Shown here: in pieces, positions 1 through 8,183 of the stretch
Numbering within the stretch: position 1 is the stretch's first letter
How the letters are laid out: each line of letters starts with the position of its first letter
Origin: an uncultured Lachnospiraceae bacterium
Lineage (GTDB): Bacteria; Bacillota; Clostridia; Lachnospirales; Lachnospiraceae
Assembly (NCBI GenBank): GCA_947643615.1
Contig: CANRWO010000021.1
Span: 1 to 53,355, forward strand
DNA length: 53,355 bases
Direction of reading: 5' to 3'
The notes under the pieces: generated by a model
What the model was told of the DNA's origin: nothing
What the model saw: the letters and a program-made list of their open reading frames with translations, nothing else
The model's database searches: none
Translations under genes and position numbers: made by a program

Positions 1-73
1 CGGAGCGTCACAAATTTGTTTGATGGCAGACGCAAATTTGATATTTGCGTCGCCCTGTCGCGTAAACGCTCCG
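1..73. repeat. Nested inverted repeat upstream of rnhB
   Basis: Positions 1-8 (CGGAGCGT) are the exact reverse complement of 66-73. Inside them, 29-37 (GACGCAAAT) and 43-51 form a perfect 9-bp stem with the 5-base loop TTGAT. The outer arm begins at base 1, so the element may extend off the window. No T-tract follows, so it is not a typical terminator. It may be a dispersed palindromic element or the leader structure of rnhB. Confidence 0.5.
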
Positions 74-87
74 GAATGGAGATTCGT

Positions 88-840
88 ATGAAAAGTATAG
101 GTGAGGTCAAGATGGAATTGCAGGCAGCTTCCGTGGATGGGCTGCCTGAATTTATACATAACCACGAAAGCGACGGGCGGGCAGGCGTACAGAAGCTTGT
201 AGAGACGGCAAGAAAGCGCATTGCAGCGCTGGAGAAGGAAAAGCAGCGCATTGAGCAGCTTCGGGTCTACGAGAAGCAATATGAAGGCTGCGGGTTGATC
301 TGCGGGATTGATGAGGTGGGAAGAGGGCCTCTGGCCGGGCCGGTGGTTGCGGGAGCCGTGATCCTGCCAAAAGATTGTAGGATTTTATATATAAATGATT
401 CGAAACAACTGTCCGAAAAAAAGAGAGAAGAGCTTTACCATATCATCATGGAGCAGGCATTGGCATGCGCAGTGGGTTATGCCACCCCGGAGAGGATCGA
501 CGAGATCAATATTTTGCAGGCCACTTACGAAGCCATGCGGGAGGCCATCGGAAAGCTGAAACCGCAGCCGGATATTCTGTTAAACGATGCGGTGAAAATT
601 CCCGGTGTAGCGATCCGCCAGGTGCCTATTATCAAGGGCGACGCTAAGAGCATTTCCATTGGCGCGGCCAGTATTATCGCCAAGGTTACAAGGGACCGCC
701 TGATGGTGGAATATGACAAGGTCTATCCAGAATATGATTTTGCGGGGAACAAGGGTTACGGAAGTGCGGCGCATATTGCAGCGGTGAAGAAGTATGGCCC
801 CACCCCGATACATCGCAGGAGTTTTATTAAGAACATTTAG
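88..840 (+). CDS. rnhB: Ribonuclease HII
   Basis: RNase HII nicks RNA-DNA hybrids 5' of embedded ribonucleotides and acts in ribonucleotide excision repair in the cytoplasm. The protein shows the family hallmark GIDEVGRGPLAGPVV (first catalytic Asp-Glu), the segment NDSKQLSEKKREEL, the block DAKSISIGAASIIAKVTRD and the C-terminal KGYGSAAH motif. An N-terminal charged helical extension of about 70 residues, typical of Firmicutes RnhB, precedes the catalytic domain. I chose ATG 88 because GGAG lies six bases upstream; an in-frame TTG at 16 and an ATG at 76 are less likely. The next gene starts 18 bases after the stop, so the two are probably cotranscribed. Length (250 aa) is normal. Confidence 0.96.
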   Translation: MKSIGEVKMELQAASVDGLPEFIHNHESDGRAGVQKLVETARKRIAALEKEKQRIEQLRVYEKQYEGCGLICGIDEVGRGPLAGPVVAGAVILPKDCRILYINDSKQLSEKKREELYHIIMEQALACAVGYATPERIDEINILQATYEAMREAIGKLKPQPDILLNDAVKIPGVAIRQVPIIKGDAKSISIGAASIIAKVTRDRLMVEYDKVYPEYDFAGNKGYGSAAHIAAVKKYGPTPIHRRSFIKNI

Positions 841-858
841 CAGTTGGAAGGAAATATC

Positions 859-2655
859 ATGAAACTAACGGATATTTTTGCTGGAAGGACGAAAAATGAG
901 GATATCGGCAGGCTGCAGAAGGCGCCTGCCCCTTCAAATACGGCTGCCGTCAACCGCCAGATCAAGTCTCTGGTTCCAGGGCAGACGATCCAGGGGGAAA
1001 TTGTGTCCCGGAACGGCGGAGAGGTCCAGATCAGGACAGCCGATGATTTAATCCTGAATGCCAAAGTGGATCAGAATATGAACATTGAGGTGGGGAAAAA
1101 TATGACATTTGAGGTCAAGAACAACGGAAGCTCCCTTACCTTAAGTCCCCTGTTTACCAATATGTCCATGGACATCAATGTGCTGAAGGCGCTGGATATG
1201 GCAGGGATATCTGCAAACCCTGTTTCTGTTGCCATGACTAAGCAGATGATGGAGGCAGGGCTTCCTGTTGACAGAAATTCTATCCAGCAGCTATACAGGG
1301 AGGTCAACGCCTTTCCAAATGCGGAAATATCCGATATTGTCAATCTCCATAAACTGGGACTGCCGGTTAACGAAGAAAATATAAACCAGATGGCGGCCTA
1401 CCGTAATTTGAACCATCAGCTCCTGCAGGGGATGGAAACCGTCATGGATACTGTCCCCAATGTGATTGAGGAACTTCTTGCAAAGGGCGATACTGCCGGT
1501 GCGGTAAAGCTTTACCAGGAACTGCTGCATATGGCAGGGGAGGGCAGCCTGGCAGGTAATACTCCCATGGAAAATGTTCTTTCGGAGAATCTCCCTTTGG
1601 GGGAAGCGGCCCAGGGGACGGAAGCAAGCGGCACAGGAAACAGTGAGGCCAATGTTACGGGACTGCCGGAAGGGGCAGCGGCGACGCAGGAAGGGCAGGG
1701 AGCAGTGAACGGACTGCAGCAGGCGCTGGAGATGGCAGTGAAGCAGGCAGTGGATCCAAACGACATAGAATTGTCAGGGAAAGGTATCCTAGAACAGAAT
1801 GAAGCTGCCTCAAATATGTCGGAGATTGCCCAGGAACTCCGGAAGGCGATTTCGCTTTTGGATTTGCCTCCCCGGGAGGCCGCACAGCTGGTACAGCAGA
1901 CGGAACTGCTTGCCGGAGGGGATTCCGATGCAGGGAAGCTGTTTCATCTGGTGGGGCAGATTTTGGATAAAGCCGCTATGGAACCAACAGCCGGAAGGGA
2001 AGTGATGCAGCTCTTGGTATCCCATAAGGGGATCAGGGAGCTGCTTGCGGACAATTTAAAGAATTCATGGATGCTGCGTCCCCAGGATGTGGCTGACCCT
2101 GATAAGGTGGAAGAATTATACAAGAGGCTGGACCGGCAGCTCAAGGGCCTGGCACAAACCCTTGAATCGGTAGGGCAGAGCGGCTCCGAGAGCTACAGGG
2201 CGGTTTCCAATATGTCCCAGAACATAGATTTTTTGCAGCAGGTCAATCAGATGTACACCTATGTGCAGCTTCCGCTGCGCCTGCAACAGGGAAATGCCCA
2301 TGGAGACCTGTATGTTTATACGAACCGGAAAAACCTTGCGGGAAAGGACGGCGCGGTGAGTGCGTTGCTGCATCTGGATATGGAGTATCTGGGGCCTGTG
2401 GATGTCTATGTCGCAATGCAGAAGAATAAGGTCAACACAAAATTTTATGTGGCCGATGACGGGATGCTGGATTTCCTGGAAGCGCATATGGATTTGCTCA
2501 CAGACAGGCTGCAGAAGCGCGGATATGACTGCAGTATGTCCATGGAGATACGTGGCGAAAAGGACTCCGACGCATCAAAAGAGGGCCTTGGGCCAATCCT
2601 GGGGCAGGAAAAAGGAGTGGCTCTGGCCCAGTACGCATTTGATGTAAGGACCTGA
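859..2655 (+). CDS. FliK C-terminal-domain-like protein (YlqG type)
   Basis: This protein of about 598 aa has a C-terminal region (roughly residues 470-575) resembling the hook-length-control (Flg_hook, FliK) domain. It contains a VQLPLRL start and the signature MEYLGPVDVYVAM, followed by alternating strands and a terminal helix. The middle is Gly/Ala/Glu-rich and probably disordered. The N-terminal 100 residues contain a short beta-rich part (GQTIQGEIVSRNGGEVQI). Start at ATG 859 is favoured by GGAAGGA just upstream; an in-frame TTG lies at 844. The order rnhB, FliK-like, FlhB-like matches ylqG-ylqH next to rnhB in Bacillus. No flagellar genes occur in the window, so a role in hook-length control cannot be assumed. 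Family assignment is fairly safe, function unknown. Confidence 0.75.
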   Translation: MKLTDIFAGRTKNEDIGRLQKAPAPSNTAAVNRQIKSLVPGQTIQGEIVSRNGGEVQIRTADDLILNAKVDQNMNIEVGKNMTFEVKNNGSSLTLSPLFTNMSMDINVLKALDMAGISANPVSVAMTKQMMEAGLPVDRNSIQQLYREVNAFPNAEISDIVNLHKLGLPVNEENINQMAAYRNLNHQLLQGMETVMDTVPNVIEELLAKGDTAGAVKLYQELLHMAGEGSLAGNTPMENVLSENLPLGEAAQGTEASGTGNSEANVTGLPEGAAATQEGQGAVNGLQQALEMAVKQAVDPNDIELSGKGILEQNEAASNMSEIAQELRKAISLLDLPPREAAQLVQQTELLAGGDSDAGKLFHLVGQILDKAAMEPTAGREVMQLLVSHKGIRELLADNLKNSWMLRPQDVADPDKVEELYKRLDRQLKGLAQTLESVGQSGSESYRAVSNMSQNIDFLQQVNQMYTYVQLPLRLQQGNAHGDLYVYTNRKNLAGKDGAVSALLHLDMEYLGPVDVYVAMQKNKVNTKFYVADDGMLDFLEAHMDLLTDRLQKRGYDCSMSMEIRGEKDSDASKEGLGPILGQEKGVALAQYAFDVRT

Positions 2656-2676
2656 CCCTCCTGGGGCAGGCTTTTT
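2651..2676 (+). terminator. Weak terminator or attenuator at the end of the FliK-like gene
   Basis: CCTGACCC (2651-2658) pairs with GGGGCAGG (2663-2670) apart from one mismatch, over a TCCT loop, and is followed by CTTTTT. The stem overlaps the stop codon of the FliK-like gene. It could reduce read-through into the FlhB-like gene. Confidence 0.4.
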
Positions 2677-2743
2677 CCATCTGGGATAAAAGAGTGGGAC
2701 AGGTCAGAAAATTTTTGTACCGTAACGGAAAACGGGGGATATT

Positions 2744-3058
2744 ATGTCTGAGAAGGATGATAAGCAGAAATTAAAACAGGCCATAGCGCTGGAGTACAAT
2801 CCCGAGGAAGATGCTCCCAGGGTCATTGCCAGCGGCCGCGGCGCATTGGCAGAGCGCATTATTGAAAAGGCCCAGGAGAGCAATGTCCCGGTCCACAGGG
2901 ACGACAAGCTGGCGGACACTCTGTCAAGGCTGGATATCGGTGATATGATACCGCCGGAGCTTTATGAGGTTGTGGCAGAAATCCTCATATTTGTGGATTC
3001 CATGGATAAATTAAAGAGCAAGATCAATAGTAATATCAATCGTAACACGAAGAGGTAG
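2744..3058 (+). CDS. FlhB C-terminal-domain-like protein (YlqH type)
   Basis: A 104-aa soluble protein that matches only the cytoplasmic C-terminal domain of FlhB/EscU export-switch proteins. The pattern ALEYNPEEDAPRVIASGRG, then AERIIEKAQESNVPV and IPPELYEVVAEILIFV, follows that domain closely. The membrane part and the self-cleaving Asn-Pro-Thr-His site of true FlhB are absent. Such stand-alone domains (FlhX or YlqH) sit next to rnhB in many Firmicutes, including non-flagellated ones. It is paired with the upstream FliK-like gene, which suggests the two interact as FliK and FlhB do, though what they regulate is unknown. Start ATG 2744 follows a GGGGGA site. Confidence 0.82.
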   Translation: MSEKDDKQKLKQAIALEYNPEEDAPRVIASGRGALAERIIEKAQESNVPVHRDDKLADTLSRLDIGDMIPPELYEVVAEILIFVDSMDKLKSKINSNINRNTKR

Positions 3059-3062
3059 CTTT

Positions 3063-3425
3063 TTGAACAAAAGAAGGACGGGAGCAAGCAGGGAGACATT
3101 GGCGGCAGAGTACCTTACGGCTCAGGGGATGCATGTCAAAGCGCGCAATTTCCGCTGTAAGCAGGGAGAAATTGATATTGTAGGCTACCATGGCGGCTGC
3201 CTGGTTTTCGTGGAGGTTAAATACCGCCGGACAGAAGAATTCGGCAGCCCGCAGGAAGCGGTGGATTGCCGCAAACAACGCAGGATATGCCGGACAGCGG
3301 ATTATTACAGGTATCTCCACCGCCTGGGGGATGACTGCCCTGTGCGATATGATGTGGTGGCGATCCAGGGAACGGAGATCAGCTGGATCAGGAATGCATT
3401 TCCCCATATCTTCTCCCGTGGGTGA
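3063..3425 (+). CDS. YraN/UPF0102 family nuclease-like protein
   Basis: A small (120 aa) member of the UPF0102 family, which has a restriction-endonuclease-like fold. The diagnostic block GEIDIVGYHGG followed by LVFVEVKYRR carries the acidic and lysine residues expected of the nuclease core (Glu, Asp, Glu-x-Lys). The usual neighbour of this family is rnhB, as here. It starts at a TTG only five bases after the preceding stop, with AGAGG in front of it inside the end of the upstream gene, so translation is probably coupled. Its cellular role is unsettled; Holliday-junction or DNA-uptake functions have been proposed for relatives. Confidence 0.88.
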   Translation: MNKRRTGASRETLAAEYLTAQGMHVKARNFRCKQGEIDIVGYHGGCLVFVEVKYRRTEEFGSPQEAVDCRKQRRICRTADYYRYLHRLGDDCPVRYDVVAIQGTEISWIRNAFPHIFSRG

Positions 3426-3528
3426 AGGCAATTTCCTTTTTGAAAATTGAAAAGTGACAATGGATAACCAGTTATATAAACAGGCTGCATCATATTGATT
3501 TTTTGCCCATAAAACGGAGGTAGGCAGA

Positions 3529-4422
3529 ATGTATCGGATCATACGTACAGGGGAAGGCGGGACTGTTAAGCAGAACTGCGTTACACTGGAGGGGACAGGG
3601 CAGGAGCTGGAATATCTGACTTTCCCTTCTTTTGAAAAGAGCGGCATGGTGGAGCATTTGGTCACTACCCGCCTGGGCGGCGTCAGTGAAGGGGAGCTTG
3701 CCACTATGAACCTGAGCTTCACCCGGGGGGACAGGGAAGAAAATGTGCTGGAGAATTACCGCCGTATCGGCAGGGTACTGGGGTGCAGGCCGGCGGATAT
3801 GGTAGCTTCCCACCAGACCCATACAGTGAACATACGCCGGGTCACTGCAGCAGACCGGGGGAAGGGCATTGTGTCTCCCAGGGATTATGAAAATGTGGAT
3901 GGTTTAATGACGGATGAACTGGGAATTGCGTTAGTGACGTATTATGCGGACTGTGTGCCGTTGTTATTCCTGGATCCGGTGCACCATGCCATCGGCCTGG
4001 CCCATTCCGGCTGGAAGGGCACTGTGGGCCGTATGGGAGAGAATATGGTGGCAGCCATGGCGGAAACCTATGGAAGCCGGCCGGCGGATATGGTAGCGGC
4101 AATTGGCCCTTCTATTTGCCGGGAGTGCTATGAGGTGGGAGAAGAGGTTGCGGAGCGGTTTTGGCAGTTGTTTGGAGGCAGGGAAAGCTGCGGCGGAATC
4201 GTAGTTCAGGGGAAAACGGAGGGAAAATACCAGCTGGACCTGTGGCTTGCCAACAGGCGGATATTGGAAGAGGCGGGGATACCCGGTGGCAGCATATCCG
4301 TCACGGATATCTGCACCTGCCATAACAGCAGCTATCTGTTTTCCCACAGGGGCAGTAAGGGACACAGGGGAAACCTGGGGGTTTTTCTGATGTTAAGAAC
4401 TTTGTTAAGAAATTCTTCATAA
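3529..4422 (+). CDS. pgeF: Peptidoglycan editing factor PgeF / laccase-domain protein (YfiH family)
   Basis: The 297-aa protein has all three metal-site blocks of the Cu-oxidase_4/YfiH family: ASHQTHT, YYADCVPLLF and HSGWKGTVGRMGENM. Relatives are reported as purine nucleoside phosphorylase/adenosine deaminase-type enzymes and, in E. coli, as a factor that corrects wrongly incorporated amino acids in peptidoglycan precursors. It is probably cytoplasmic, with no signal peptide. An ACGGAGG site lies nine bases before ATG 3529. It is separated from yraN by about 100 AT-rich bases, so it may have its own promoter, though none is convincing. Confidence 0.9.
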   Translation: MYRIIRTGEGGTVKQNCVTLEGTGQELEYLTFPSFEKSGMVEHLVTTRLGGVSEGELATMNLSFTRGDREENVLENYRRIGRVLGCRPADMVASHQTHTVNIRRVTAADRGKGIVSPRDYENVDGLMTDELGIALVTYYADCVPLLFLDPVHHAIGLAHSGWKGTVGRMGENMVAAMAETYGSRPADMVAAIGPSICRECYEVGEEVAERFWQLFGGRESCGGIVVQGKTEGKYQLDLWLANRRILEEAGIPGGSISVTDICTCHNSSYLFSHRGSKGHRGNLGVFLMLRTLLRNSS

Positions 4423-4473
4423 AAATCCCATTGAACAATTAAAAAAAATTTGTTTAACTATTTTTGTGGAAAT

Positions 4474-4502
4474 TTGTACTAGTGTAGTGTCTGTATTATA
4501 TT
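4474..4502 (+). promoter_or_regulatory. Vegetative-type promoter for the two-component system
   Basis: TTGTAC (4474-4479), a 17-base spacer and TATATT (4497-4502) form a good sigma-A-like promoter in a very AT-rich gap. The predicted transcript has a leader of about 165 bases before the response regulator. A second, weaker possibility lies downstream (TTGTTA, about 18 bases, then TATTAT near 4545-4550). Confidence 0.6.
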
Positions 4503-4674
4503 TAGCCAAACACGTTCTTTGCTTATTTGTTAGTTTTTGTGTTTTGTAGATATTATAGTTAAGCTAAATATGAACAAGACAGCACACTGGCAGGTATAAT
4601 TCCTGCAGGGTATAAAGCGGAAAGGGACCGTTCCGGCAGAGGGAGGACCCTTGGGGAAAGGCGTGGGTATAATT

Positions 4675-5367
4675 ATGGCAAATATTCTGGTTTGTGATGA
4701 TGACAAGGAAATAGTGGATGCTATCGAGATATATTTGAGTCAGGACGGCTATCGCATTTTTAAAGCCTATGACGGGGAGCAGGCCATCGAAATCATGAAA
4801 AAGGAAGATATCCAGCTTCTTATTATGGATATTATGATGCCTAAGCTGGACGGCATACGTGCCACCCTGAAGATCCGGGAATACAGCAGCATACCTATCA
4901 TAATCTTATCAGCCAAATCCGAGGACACGGATAAGATCCTTGGACTGAATATCGGGGCGGACGACTATATCACGAAACCTTTCAACCCTCTGGAATTGGT
5001 AGCGAGAGTGAAATCCAACCTGCGGCGTTATACTTCACTGGGGAGCCTGAACATGGAAAATAAAGCCCTCTACCAGGTAGGCGGGCTGGTGATCAATGAC
5101 GAGACAAAACAGGTTACGGTGGATGATGAGCCGGTAAAGATGACGCCCATTGAATATAATATTCTGCTGCTTCTGGTGAAGAATCAGGGAAGGGTCTTTT
5201 CCATTGACCAGATTTATGAAAGCATATGGAATGAGAACGCCATCGGTGCAGACAATACGGTGGCTGTCCATATCAGGCACATCCGGGAGAAAATAGAGAT
5301 TAACCCCAAGGAACCCAGATATCTGAAGGTGGTATGGGGCGTAGGTTATAAAATAGACAAACAATAG
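4675..5367 (+). CDS. OmpR/PhoB-type response regulator (VanR-like)
   Basis: A 230-aa transcriptional regulator of a two-component system. The receiver domain (about residues 3-115) has the acidic pocket CDDD at 7-10, the phosphoacceptor Asp52 in LLIMDIMMP, and the conserved Lys in ITKPF. The C-terminal half is a winged-helix DNA-binding domain ending AVHIRHIREKIE and VWGVGYKID, typical of the OmpR family. I chose ATG 4675 because the receiver fold starts right after it; an in-frame TTG at 4651 with GGGAGGA in front would add eight residues. The kinase gene follows after 13 bases, so they form an operon. Best likeness is to VanR-type regulators of Clostridia; the target genes are unknown. Confidence 0.93.
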   Translation: MANILVCDDDKEIVDAIEIYLSQDGYRIFKAYDGEQAIEIMKKEDIQLLIMDIMMPKLDGIRATLKIREYSSIPIIILSAKSEDTDKILGLNIGADDYITKPFNPLELVARVKSNLRRYTSLGSLNMENKALYQVGGLVINDETKQVTVDDEPVKMTPIEYNILLLLVKNQGRVFSIDQIYESIWNENAIGADNTVAVHIRHIREKIEINPKEPRYLKVVWGVGYKIDKQ

Positions 5368-5380
5368 GAATCGGAGGAAT

Positions 5381-8110
5381 ATGAAAAAATCTACATTGAA
5401 GAGGATCGGTATCGAGCTGCTGCAGCATTTTCTTGCTGCAGCCATTATGATAGCAGTGGCCGGGCTTTTGCTGAACTCTTATTTCGAAGTGGAATCCATC
5501 AACGGAACCCAGGTCTATAAGATATTTCCTCTGGAATCGGATCAGGAATTTGAGGAATCCGAAGTTTTCCACGACCTGTTCCGCAATGCGGTGTCCGATA
5601 TAACCCAGCTCGTTATGATCAAGAGCCAGTTAGAGACAGACGGTGTATTTGATCCAACCAAGAAAATTGATGTCACGGCATATGCGGCAAAGGTGGGAGC
5701 GGGCAACGAATGCCCGCTGACGGCTGTCTATGAGCTGGACGATCTGATCAAATGGGGGAAATACGGTGCGGAATGCACATCCCGTATTATGAGCATGTCG
5801 GAATTTGTAAACTATTTCGGCAATGTGATCCATATGGAGAACTTTGGGTTTAATGAAGACGGTCTATTTTGTTTTGTCGGTTTCAATAAGGTAGGGGAAG
5901 AGGAAAAAGCGTCTGAGGACAATGTTTCGGAAAAGACGCCGGATCAGAACAGCACAGGCCAGGAAAGCGAAGAGGAACAGCTTATCCGGCAGGAATTCGA
6001 AAAATATACGGAGGGCGAGTTAGAAGATTTTGCCCTTTCTTACATTGCGGCACAGGGCATAGATGAGATTATTGCGTCCCGGGAGGATGACGGGAAGATC
6101 ACGGTGTTCCTTTCATTGCTGAATTGCCGCTATGAGACGGTAAACGGGGAAAAGCAGCTGCTTGCCTGCGCGGACAACTGGATCGATTATATGAAACTGC
6201 AGAATAATGTGGTGACGTCTGTGAATCAGCTGACGTTGAACTATCAGCGCTACCAGGTGTGCAATGATGCATACCGGGAGGGAAACAGTAACATAAAATA
6301 TATGATCCGTATGATGACCGATGAAGGCATGTGTACGTATACCAATGTCTCCAGCCTGGCAGAGACGGAAGACAATGATGTGACGGAGTTCTTTTCCGAG
6401 TACAGAAGATATCTGATCTATTATCCTGACAGCCTGGAGTTTATGGGGAATACGCTCCTGAGCGAAGAGGAGATTGACGAGTATATCAGCGTTTATGATT
6501 ATGCCTATCCGGATACCACCCATATTTGGCTGGGGATAGACACCGGTTACGGGGTGAAGGAGGATGCCTTCTATAATGCGGCAGCCGTCTATAATAAGAT
6601 TGTTCCCAATGTAGGGCGGGTGATAGCCGGGATTATCATATTGGGCGTTACCTGGCTGGGCATCGGCCTGTACCTGACAGTGACCACAGGCGTCTCAACC
6701 AATGGGGAGGGGGAGAGGGTCCAAACGCTGAACCGCTTTGACCGCCTGTGGACAGAGGTAAGCCTCCTGCTGGCGCTGGGATTGGTTTATGGCGGGTATA
6801 TAGGGTATCAGACACTTCTGGGAATGAGCGGCATGGAAGGTGTGATGCCCACGGAGATATGGGGGATACCGCTGACCAGATTGTACCGGTACGGAGTGTT
6901 TGCGGTGTATGGCCTATACGTAAGCGCTGCTTTTCAGCTGATCTGGTACAGCCTGGTACGCAGGGTCAGGTACGGCAATCTGTGGTCGGACAGCTTTCTG
7001 CACCGTTTCTGCCTGGGAGTACGAAATACGGTGGTATTCATCTTCCGGCACAAAAATTCTGTGATCAGTACACTGATCCCTTATAACCTGTTTCTGTTCG
7101 CAAATCTCATCGGAGTGTTCGCTGTCTACAGCTTCCGGCAGGAGAGGATGGCTGCCGGCCTGATACTGGCAGGTATCGTGGTATTTGACGGTATAGTAGG
7201 AGTGCTCATGTTCAAGCGGAGCGCCGAGCAGGTAGAGATCGTAGAAGGGATTAACCGGATCCGTGACGGGGAGGTGGATTTTAAGCTTGCCACAAATAAC
7301 CTGCACGGAGCCAGCAGGGAAATGGCGGATGCCGTGAACAACATCGGGGAGGGCATACGGAAAGCGGTCAAGACTAGTATGAAGGATGAGCAGATGAAGA
7401 CCGACCTGATTACAAATGTATCCCACGATATCAAGACCCCGCTGACTTCCATCATTAATTACGTGGATCTGCTGAAGCGGCTGAAAATGGAACAGGAGCC
7501 TGCCAAGAGCTATATAGATATCTTGGACAACAAGGCGCAGCGGCTCAAACAACTGACGGATGATTTGGTGGAAGCGTCCAAGATATCCTCCGGGAACATT
7601 GTACTGAACAAAGAGAAACTGAACCTGACAGAGCTGATCAACCAGAGTTTCGGCGAATTTTCCGAGAAGCTGGAAGAAAAGAATTTGCAGGTTATCTTTG
7701 CAGACAATAACGTGTCTGCCTTTATATATGCAGACAGCCGGCGGATGTGGCGTGTAGTTGAGAATCTGTTTAATAATATCTGCAAGTACGCCATGGAGGG
7801 AACCCGTGTCTATGTGGATATGCTGTCGGAAGACGGCAGGATTGGGGTATCATTCAAAAATATCTCCAAACAGCAGATGAACATCCGCCCGGAGGAACTG
7901 ACGGAAAGATTTATCCGTGGCGATTCCTCCAGGTCTACGGAAGGGAGCGGACTTGGCCTGTCCATTGCACAGAGCCTGGTGCAGGTCCAGGGCGGCAGCT
8001 TTCAGATATATCTGGACGGTGACCTGTTTAAGGTAGTGATAGAGTTCCCGGAGTATTCGGAGGCAGATGAGCCGGACGAACCCACAGGGCAGGAAGATGC
8101 CCTGGCATAA
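5381..8110 (+). CDS. Large multi-pass sensor histidine kinase
   Basis: A 909-aa membrane kinase, partner of the preceding regulator. One membrane helix (about 12-33) leads to an external region of about 370 residues, with an acidic Ser/Glu-rich stretch near 180-205. Five more membrane helices follow at about 412-432, 455-479, 502-525, 560-585 and 591-611. Then comes a HAMP-like linker, the phosphoacceptor block SHDIKTPLTS (His about 682), an N box NLFNNICKYA (about 795) and the G box GSGLGLSIAQSL. The kinase core is VanS-like, but six helices plus a long external domain is not the VanS layout. ATG 5381 has GGAGG six bases upstream. The signal sensed is unknown. The gene ends before a bidirectional terminator. 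Confidence 0.92.
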   Translation: MKKSTLKRIGIELLQHFLAAAIMIAVAGLLLNSYFEVESINGTQVYKIFPLESDQEFEESEVFHDLFRNAVSDITQLVMIKSQLETDGVFDPTKKIDVTAYAAKVGAGNECPLTAVYELDDLIKWGKYGAECTSRIMSMSEFVNYFGNVIHMENFGFNEDGLFCFVGFNKVGEEEKASEDNVSEKTPDQNSTGQESEEEQLIRQEFEKYTEGELEDFALSYIAAQGIDEIIASREDDGKITVFLSLLNCRYETVNGEKQLLACADNWIDYMKLQNNVVTSVNQLTLNYQRYQVCNDAYREGNSNIKYMIRMMTDEGMCTYTNVSSLAETEDNDVTEFFSEYRRYLIYYPDSLEFMGNTLLSEEEIDEYISVYDYAYPDTTHIWLGIDTGYGVKEDAFYNAAAVYNKIVPNVGRVIAGIIILGVTWLGIGLYLTVTTGVSTNGEGERVQTLNRFDRLWTEVSLLLALGLVYGGYIGYQTLLGMSGMEGVMPTEIWGIPLTRLYRYGVFAVYGLYVSAAFQLIWYSLVRRVRYGNLWSDSFLHRFCLGVRNTVVFIFRHKNSVISTLIPYNLFLFANLIGVFAVYSFRQERMAAGLILAGIVVFDGIVGVLMFKRSAEQVEIVEGINRIRDGEVDFKLATNNLHGASREMADAVNNIGEGIRKAVKTSMKDEQMKTDLITNVSHDIKTPLTSIINYVDLLKRLKMEQEPAKSYIDILDNKAQRLKQLTDDLVEASKISSGNIVLNKEKLNLTELINQSFGEFSEKLEEKNLQVIFADNNVSAFIYADSRRMWRVVENLFNNICKYAMEGTRVYVDMLSEDGRIGVSFKNISKQQMNIRPEELTERFIRGDSSRSTEGSGLGLSIAQSLVQVQGGSFQIYLDGDLFKVVIEFPEYSEADEPDEPTGQEDALA

Positions 8111-8151
8111 CCCACACCAATTAACCACATGTTTCACCGGCATAAATAATA

Positions 8152-8183
8152 ACCCCCGCATCCACAGGTGCGGGGGTAACTTT
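8152..8183. terminator. Bidirectional terminator between the kinase and prs
   Basis: ACCCCCGCA (8152-8160) and TGCGGGGGT (8169-8177) form a perfect 9-bp stem with an 8-base loop. It is flanked by a T-rich tract on the right and an A-rich tract on the left. It sits between convergent genes and can serve both. Confidence 0.85.
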
